A DNA stretch of 10,538 nt from an uncultured Lachnospiraceae bacterium (GTDB taxonomy: Bacteria > Bacillota > Clostridia > Lachnospirales > Lachnospiraceae): positions 1 to 10,538 of the forward strand of contig URQQ01000105.1 of NCBI GenBank assembly GCA_900549995.1, written 5' to 3'. How positions within the stretch are numbered: position 1 is the stretch's first letter; each line of letters opens with the position of its first letter. This document shows positions 6,872-10,538 of the stretch, piece after piece. A model generated the notes under the pieces. The model was given only the letters and a program-made list of their open reading frames with translations. It made no database searches and was not told the origin of the DNA. Made by a program: the position numbers and the translations under genes.

Positions 6872-9130
6872 TTACTTCTTGCACTGAAGAATTTTACGTT
6901 CATATTCTTCTACCGGCATAGGTTTGGCAAAATAGAATCCCTGTCCGATGTCGCAGTGGACGGATTTGAGGAAGTCAAGCTGCACCTCATTTTCAATTCC
7001 CTCCGCAACTGTAGTAATCGAAAGCGCTCTGGCAAGATGGATTGTGCTTTCAATCACTAATTTCCCGCGCGGAGATGTAGACTGCTCAGACAAAAATTCT
7101 TTGTCCAGTTTTAATTCTGCGATATCCAGATCTTTCAAGGTGTTCAGCGATGAATAACCACTGCCGAAGTCATCCATTGATATGGTAAATCCCATCTTAT
7201 GAAGCTTTCGTACCACCATCTTTACCTGCGTCAGATCACTCATTGCCACACTTTCGGTGACCTCCAGAATAATCATGGAAGGATCAATCTGATACTGATC
7301 GATAATTTTATGGAACTTATCAAGATATTCTTCGTCATAAAAGAATATCCTGGACTGGTTCACTGAGATTGGTTTTACGTCATACCCTTGAGAAATCCAG
7401 TATGAAACTCGTTTACAGGCTTCTTCCAGCATAAACATATCCAGTTCTGTAATAAATCCATTCTCTTCAAAAACAGGGATAAATTCATCTGGATAGTGGA
7501 TCACACCATCCGCAGAATACCATCGGACAAGGGCTTCCGCACTATGAAGCGTTTTTTCGTCCAGATAGTATTTCGGCTGGAGATACATGTGGAATTCTCC
7601 ATTTGTCAGGGCAGAGTGCATCTGACTCTCTATCTCAATCTTTTTACGGGCCTTTTCATGAATTTCTTCATCATAGAAAGCAATCGGGGTGGAAGTGTGC
7701 CCGTTCACACTGTTTAACGCAAGAAGCGCACCATTGACCGCAGCATCCGGGGACAGCGAATTCTGAGTTCCCTGTACACCTCCTTGTATGATATTCACTC
7801 CGAAACTGCAGTTTATCCGGTAATCCTGATTGGGACTCACAGTGTAATTATTGATTTCATGATGGATTTCATTAATTCTGTTGACCAGTTCGGCTTTATT
7901 GGTGTAGTAAAGCAGCATTCCAAAATGATCCGCATTGTCCCTGTAGTACCGTTCTCCCCTTTTGATAACCGCCTGTAAGACCCTGGCAATGTGCTGAAGC
8001 AGAAGATTTCCCGCCTCAAAACCAAAGAACTCATTTACAAACTTAAACCCGCTTATATTCATCAATACCATGGCGTACTCTTTTGGATCTTTAAGCAGAA
8101 GCGGTAAATCCGTCATAAAACGATTCCTGTTATCTGTACCAGTCAGTGCATCTTTATACGCAAAGATCTGCAGTGTCTCACGCTCTTTTCTCAACAGGCG
8201 GCTGATATATGTAAACAGGACTGCAAACAGAATAAAAATGCAAAGCATGACACATAAAAATACAACAAACATCATATTAAAATTATGATTCAAAAATGTC
8301 TGCGGAATCAGACAAAAGATATACCAGTCATTGATATCCACCGGGATAAAAGTTACCCAGTAAGCCTCTCCTTTATACCTGAAAGTAGCGAAAGAATCTT
8401 TCCCCGTCTGCATATCCGAAAGTATGGAAGTCCGGGCTTCTTCTGTAATGTCTCCATCATCAAAAACATTCCCCAGCTCTTTGTCTATGACCGCATGTCC
8501 GGAGCGGACAACGAAATCACCTTCATGGTCAACAATATGAACATACGCAACTCCGTCGAATATCTCCCTGCTGATCATTTCTGAAAAATCATCCGTCAGG
8601 CGGGTTGCCGTGACTGCACCGACAACCTCTCCGTTATGAATGACCGGAACTCCATAACAGACAACAGATTCTTCAGACAACCGGTCTTTCATCACTTCCG
8701 ACACAGCACGCTTTCCTGCCAGTGTGTTCTTGATAAAAGATTCACCGCTTACATCGATTCCCTCATGTTTTTTCCCGTATGTATCTATAAAATATCCTGA
8801 TCCATCAGAGGAGATAACCCCCATGCGCACAAAATTATTGTGCCCGATTTCCTCTTCCAGACGGGTAAAGGTCTCATTTAAATCAATTTCATCATCATAT
8901 CCTGCGAAAGCAGCTACAGCACTTAAAGTCTGAAGGTCACCGTTAATCTGGGCTGTTATAATATTCTTGTACTGGGATACAATTTCTTTCATATACTTTT
9001 GTGCTTCTTTTTCCTGGGTATTTTTTATACTGACATAAATTGTACCGCTGATAAGCACTAAAATAATACTGACTATTGAGACAAGCACTGAAGAGATCAC
9101 AATATGTTTCTTTATTTCTCCGTCGCCCAA
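6872..9130 (-). CDS. Membrane sensor with degenerate GGDEF and intact EAL domain (c-di-GMP phosphodiesterase)
   Basis: A 752-residue protein expected to hydrolyse cyclic di-GMP in response to an external signal. Transmembrane helix 1 is about residues 9-35. An extracellular region of about 250 residues resembles a dCache-type sensor, and helix 2 is about 286-311. The GGDEF domain (about 320-480) is degenerate: the signature reads NADHF at 399-403, and the first metal-site region reads MNIS instead of the usual DxD. The EAL domain (about 505-752) retains E532 (EALVR), N591, E623, D653, D654, K674, E710 and Q730. Their spacing matches the catalytic set of known active EAL enzymes, and loop 6 (DDFGSGYSS) is intact. 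The start is TTG at 9130, with AAGGAGG seven bases upstream; an in-frame ATG at 9196 lies within the promoter region. The gene appears monocistronic between its own promoter and terminator. The GGDEF part may bind GTP as a regulator, which is inference. Confidence 0.93.
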   Translation of the reverse strand: MGDGEIKKHIVISSVLVSIVSIILVLISGTIYVSIKNTQEKEAQKYMKEIVSQYKNIITAQINGDLQTLSAVAAFAGYDDEIDLNETFTRLEEEIGHNNFVRMGVISSDGSGYFIDTYGKKHEGIDVSGESFIKNTLAGKRAVSEVMKDRLSEESVVCYGVPVIHNGEVVGAVTATRLTDDFSEMISREIFDGVAYVHIVDHEGDFVVRSGHAVIDKELGNVFDDGDITEEARTSILSDMQTGKDSFATFRYKGEAYWVTFIPVDINDWYIFCLIPQTFLNHNFNMMFVVFLCVMLCIFILFAVLFTYISRLLRKERETLQIFAYKDALTGTDNRNRFMTDLPLLLKDPKEYAMVLMNISGFKFVNEFFGFEAGNLLLQHIARVLQAVIKRGERYYRDNADHFGMLLYYTNKAELVNRINEIHHEINNYTVSPNQDYRINCSFGVNIIQGGVQGTQNSLSPDAAVNGALLALNSVNGHTSTPIAFYDEEIHEKARKKIEIESQMHSALTNGEFHMYLQPKYYLDEKTLHSAEALVRWYSADGVIHYPDEFIPVFEENGFITELDMFMLEEACKRVSYWISQGYDVKPISVNQSRIFFYDEEYLDKFHKIIDQYQIDPSMIILEVTESVAMSDLTQVKMVVRKLHKMGFTISMDDFGSGYSSLNTLKDLDIAELKLDKEFLSEQSTSPRGKLVIESTIHLARALSITTVAEGIENEVQLDFLKSVHCDIGQGFYFAKPMPVEEYERKILQCKK

Positions 9131-9165
9131 GATTCCCCCTCCTTCACATATTATACAATCTAACT

Positions 9166-9196
9166 CTATCATACATGATAGCGGCAGGGAATTCAA
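9166..9196 (-). promoter_or_regulatory. Promoter of the EAL gene with -10 inside a perfect inverted repeat
   Basis: A minus-strand -35 TTGAAT (9191-9196) and -10 TATGAT (9168-9173) are 17 bases apart. The -10 lies entirely within the perfect 7-base inverted repeat CTATCAT-AC-ATGATAG (9166-9181), which looks like an operator where a dimeric regulator would block RNA polymerase. A consensus TATAAT at 9150-9155 also exists, but it would start transcription almost inside the Shine-Dalgarno sequence. Confidence 0.55.
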
Positions 9197-9264
9197 TTAC
9201 CAGTGAAAGGGAATCATGATTTTATGCCTCATCAGTGCTGGCTTCTGCAAGAACAAAGTAGTTA

Positions 9265-9313
9265 ATTTCATTCAGGACAAAATGAAATCTTTCCTTATAT
9301 AAAAACAAGGAAA
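9265..9313. repeat. Two adjacent inverted repeats between HEPN and EAL genes
   Basis: The first is an 8-base perfect inverted repeat, ATTTCATT (9265-9272) and AATGAAAT (9281-9288), with an 8-base loop. The second is a 7-base perfect repeat, TTTCCTT (9290-9296) and AAGGAAA (9307-9313), with a 10-base loop. Only one base separates them. Neither is followed by a clear T run on the minus strand, so they are weak candidates for a classic terminator of the MNT/HEPN operon. They may protect its 3' end. Confidence 0.5.
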
Positions 9314-9351
9314 TGGAATTGACCATCTCCTTATCCGTTATTTCAGTAACC

Positions 9352-9750
9352 TCAATCTTTCTTAATCTCCAAATATTTCTCTATTACTGCTAAGAACTCT
9401 TCCGCTCTTTCATATTGCTCTTTTGCATCCTGCAAAGATACTATAAAAAAATCTGCATAATCCGCATTATTTCTAATTTGAAATGCTTGGCTGATATACT
9501 TTGAAAATTTCTTCTCAAATATTCCAGTTTTAATATACTCTTTCTGAAAATATGCAATTACCGCAGAATGTTTTGAAAAGTCTACTCCTTCCATAACAAG
9601 TAATGCCCGCACAGCGGTGAACATAACATAATAGGAACGCCCAATGGAATCTTTATAACTTCCGTCTACCAAAAGCACCTTTGAGGAATGAAGCCTGTCT
9701 TTAGCTGTTTCCAGCCGGTACTGCATCAGTTCTCTTTTATGATCAGGCAA
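9352..9750 (-). CDS. HEPN domain protein of an MNT/HEPN pair
   Basis: A 132-residue all-helical HEPN protein, the usual partner of a minimal nucleotidyltransferase. Such pairs often act as toxin (HEPN ribonuclease) and antitoxin (MNT). Typical features are GRSYYVMFTAVRALL (residues 37-51), FSKHSAVIAYF (58-68) and the C-terminal helix pair ending AEEFLAVIEKYL. The active-site motif of HEPN ribonucleases is R-X4-6-H. Here the equivalent stretch is RNNADYADF (93-101), with no histidine, so RNase activity is doubtful. The start is TTG at 9750, with GAGGGGG nine bases upstream inside the MNT reading frame. The two genes overlap by 8 bases, which suggests coupled translation. An ATG at 9726 is an alternative start with a weaker site. 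Confidence 0.85.
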   Translation of the reverse strand: MPDHKRELMQYRLETAKDRLHSSKVLLVDGSYKDSIGRSYYVMFTAVRALLVMEGVDFSKHSAVIAYFQKEYIKTGIFEKKFSKYISQAFQIRNNADYADFFIVSLQDAKEQYERAEEFLAVIEKYLEIKKD

Positions 9751-10093
9751 CGATATCTACCCCCTCATTTTCAATATTTCTATAGTAAGGCAAATCATTC
9801 TTGTACTTCTCGAATTCTGCATAAGGTATTACGGTCGGTGATACAATTGTTCCATACTTCAATTCTAAATCCGAAGACGAGTCCCATATTTTTTTAAGTC
9901 TTTCTTGTAGGTCTGCACGTTCTCCGCGTACTATTGCTACAATATCTATATCAGAATCCTTCTGATTATCACCTCTGGCATAAGAGCCATATAACACAAT
10001 CCTAACAATACTTTCTCCATATACAGCCCGGTAAATCTTACTCATCTGCTGTAGAATCATATTTAACTCATTTCTGGTACACATGTGAACCAT
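9743..10093 (-). CDS. MNT-type minimal nucleotidyltransferase, HEPN partner
   Basis: A 116-residue DNA polymerase beta-fold nucleotidyltransferase. The core motif G36-S37-X10-D48-X-D50 (in GSYARGDNQKDSDIDI) is intact and matches the GSX10DXD motif of MntA-type antitoxins that AMPylate their HEPN toxin. The third acidic residue is not obvious: the later strand reads KYGTIVSP (79-86), with glycine where I would look for it. The C-terminal half PYAEFEKYKNDLPYYRNI is typical of this family. The start is the ATG at 10093 or the ATG at 10084. The purine-rich GGGAAGG directly before 10093 favours neither clearly. It overlaps the HEPN gene by 8 bases and is expected to be its antitoxin. Confidence 0.87.
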   Translation of the reverse strand: MVHMCTRNELNMILQQMSKIYRAVYGESIVRIVLYGSYARGDNQKDSDIDIVAIVRGERADLQERLKKIWDSSSDLELKYGTIVSPTVIPYAEFEKYKNDLPYYRNIENEGVDIVA

Positions 10094-10101
10094 CCTTCCC
10101 T

Positions 10102-10200
10102 CTAATTAAGCATTTTCAGCCTGTTTACTTTTTTCTTAAATCGTTTTGAACCGAATCTTTCATAATGAACTCCATCCTGTGCCTTTTTAACGCCCCACAT
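10102..10200 (-). CDS. Possible 32-residue basic ORF in the MNT leader
   Basis: An ATG-started frame of 32 codons ends 8 bases before the MNT start. The product begins MWGVKKAQDG and is strongly basic (FGSKRFKKKVNRLK near the middle). There is no Shine-Dalgarno sequence. The ATG lies two bases after a TATAAT, so translation would need a leaderless mRNA or an unusual start. The protein-like composition and tight placement ahead of MNT are the only support. It may be the eroded end of a former gene or chance. Confidence 0.25.
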   Translation of the reverse strand: MWGVKKAQDGVHYERFGSKRFKKKVNRLKMLN

Positions 10201-10202
10201 AT

Positions 10203-10221
10203 ATTATATAAATATATTATA
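10203..10221 (-). promoter_or_regulatory. Tandem TATAAT boxes upstream of the MNT/HEPN operon
   Basis: Two exact minus-strand TATAAT hexamers lie at 10216-10221 and 10203-10208, part of a 10-base direct repeat TATAATATAT with a 3-base spacer. The upstream box would start transcription near 10209 and give a leader of about 115 bases to MNT. No good -35 sequence is found at 16-18 bases. The region is very AT-rich, so the assignment is moderate. Confidence 0.45.
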
Positions 10222-10255
10222 CCTAAAATAAAAGATTTTTAATACCCCTAATTAA

Positions 10256-10273
10256 GGAACTCATATATGTTCC
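10256..10273. repeat. Inverted repeat GGAAC-N8-GTTCC
   Basis: A perfect 5-base inverted repeat with an 8-base AT-rich centre lies about 35 bases upstream of the distal TATAAT of the MNT/HEPN operon. The spacing suits an upstream regulator site. Nothing else in the 10274-10336 stretch is recognisable. Confidence 0.3.
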
Positions 10274-10336
10274 ATATGCTACGTTACTATGCCACCTTTT
10301 AAATTTTAATTGGTATAAAATTGGTGTTAACCTATG

Positions 10337-10366
10337 AAAAAAGGCTTCCCGGTTTCCCGGAAAGCC
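10337..10366 (-). terminator. Intrinsic terminator of rpmF
   Basis: On the minus strand a 10-base stem with a GAAA tetraloop (GGCTTTCCGG, GAAA, CCGGGAAGCC) is followed by six T residues. It lies 18 bases after the rpmF stop. It separates rpmF transcription from the accessory genes and from plsX downstream. Confidence 0.92.
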
Positions 10367-10384
10367 CTGTCTTTTCTTCTGTAA

Positions 10385-10538
10385 TTAGTCAACAGAAACG
10401 ATTTCTTTTTTGTTGTAAGAGCCACAAGCTTTGCAGACTCTGTGCGGCATCATTAATTCGCCACATTTGCTGCATTTTACCAAATTTGGAGCGCTCATTT
10501 TCCAGTTTGCTCTTCTTTTATCTCTTCTTGCTTTAGAA
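10385..10538 (-). CDS. rpmF: 50S ribosomal protein L32 (5' end missing)
   Basis: The last 50 residues of L32, a small component of the large ribosomal subunit. The basic stretch SKARRDKRRANWKM and the zinc ribbon with two CxxC pairs (C22, C25, C35, C38 of the visible part) are typical. The sequence ends KKEIVSVD before TAA. About ten N-terminal residues lie outside the window. In many Firmicutes rpmF directly precedes plsX; here a terminator and about 4 kb of accessory genes come between. Confidence 0.96.
   Translation of the reverse strand, partial: SKARRDKRRANWKMSAPNLVKCSKCGELMMPHRVCKACGSYNKKEIVSVD

Noticed and set aside
9222..9326. 34-codon minus-strand frame after HEPN (starts MVNSISLFLY)
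   Set aside because: The purine run touches the ATG with no spacer, the frame overlaps two inverted repeats, and no family is recognised. It could be a remnant but is not supportable as a gene.
10150..10166. Very short frames starting ATG at about 10166 behind GGAG in the MNT leader
   Set aside because: Only 12 codons and overlapped by the longer 32-codon frame; a leader peptide cannot be distinguished from chance.
10337..10366. Palindromic GC-rich element considered as an att site or CRISPR-like repeat
   Set aside because: Stem, tetraloop and T tract right after rpmF fit an ordinary intrinsic terminator, and only one other copy is in the window.

Overview
This looks like a moderately AT-rich Firmicutes chromosome, most likely a Lachnospiraceae-type gut clostridium. 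That is inferred from gene order and protein character; no species can be named from the sequence alone. Every gene I support lies on the minus strand, so transcription runs from high to low coordinates.

Right edge (10385-10538): the 3' end of rpmF (ribosomal protein L32), closed by a strong intrinsic terminator at 10337-10366. Left part (1-6185): the conserved clostridial block plsX-acpP, then rnc-smc-ftsY. plsX has its own promoter just upstream, a hairpin terminator follows acpP, and rnc, smc and ftsY follow with gaps of about 20 bases. ftsY runs off the left edge. The block joins phospholipid and fatty-acid synthesis (PlsX, ACP) to RNA processing (RNase III), chromosome organisation (SMC) and membrane protein targeting (FtsY).

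Middle (about 6190-10336): roughly 4 kb of accessory genes between rpmF and plsX, which are often adjacent in Firmicutes. In transcription order these are: a possible 32-residue ORF in the leader of an MNT/HEPN pair (nucleotidyltransferase-HEPN, toxin-antitoxin-like); a 752-residue membrane protein with an extracellular sensor region, a degenerate GGDEF domain and an EAL domain with a full set of catalytic residues (probable c-di-GMP phosphodiesterase); an 87-residue Mor/CD3324-like DNA-binding protein; and a 50-residue two-helix membrane protein with a good ribosome binding site. Three of these genes start with TTG behind very strong Shine-Dalgarno sequences, whereas the core genes start with ATG.

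The terminators after rpmF and after the EAL gene are near copies of each other (21 of 24 bases, one compensatory pair change), so similar elements bracket the MNT/HEPN/EAL segment. The most interesting points are this accessory segment and its matched terminators, the HEPN protein without the usual active-site histidine, the EAL promoter whose -10 lies inside a perfect inverted repeat, and the small membrane protein just upstream of the plsX promoter. I see no rRNA, tRNA, CRISPR array, insertion sequence or recognisable riboswitch.
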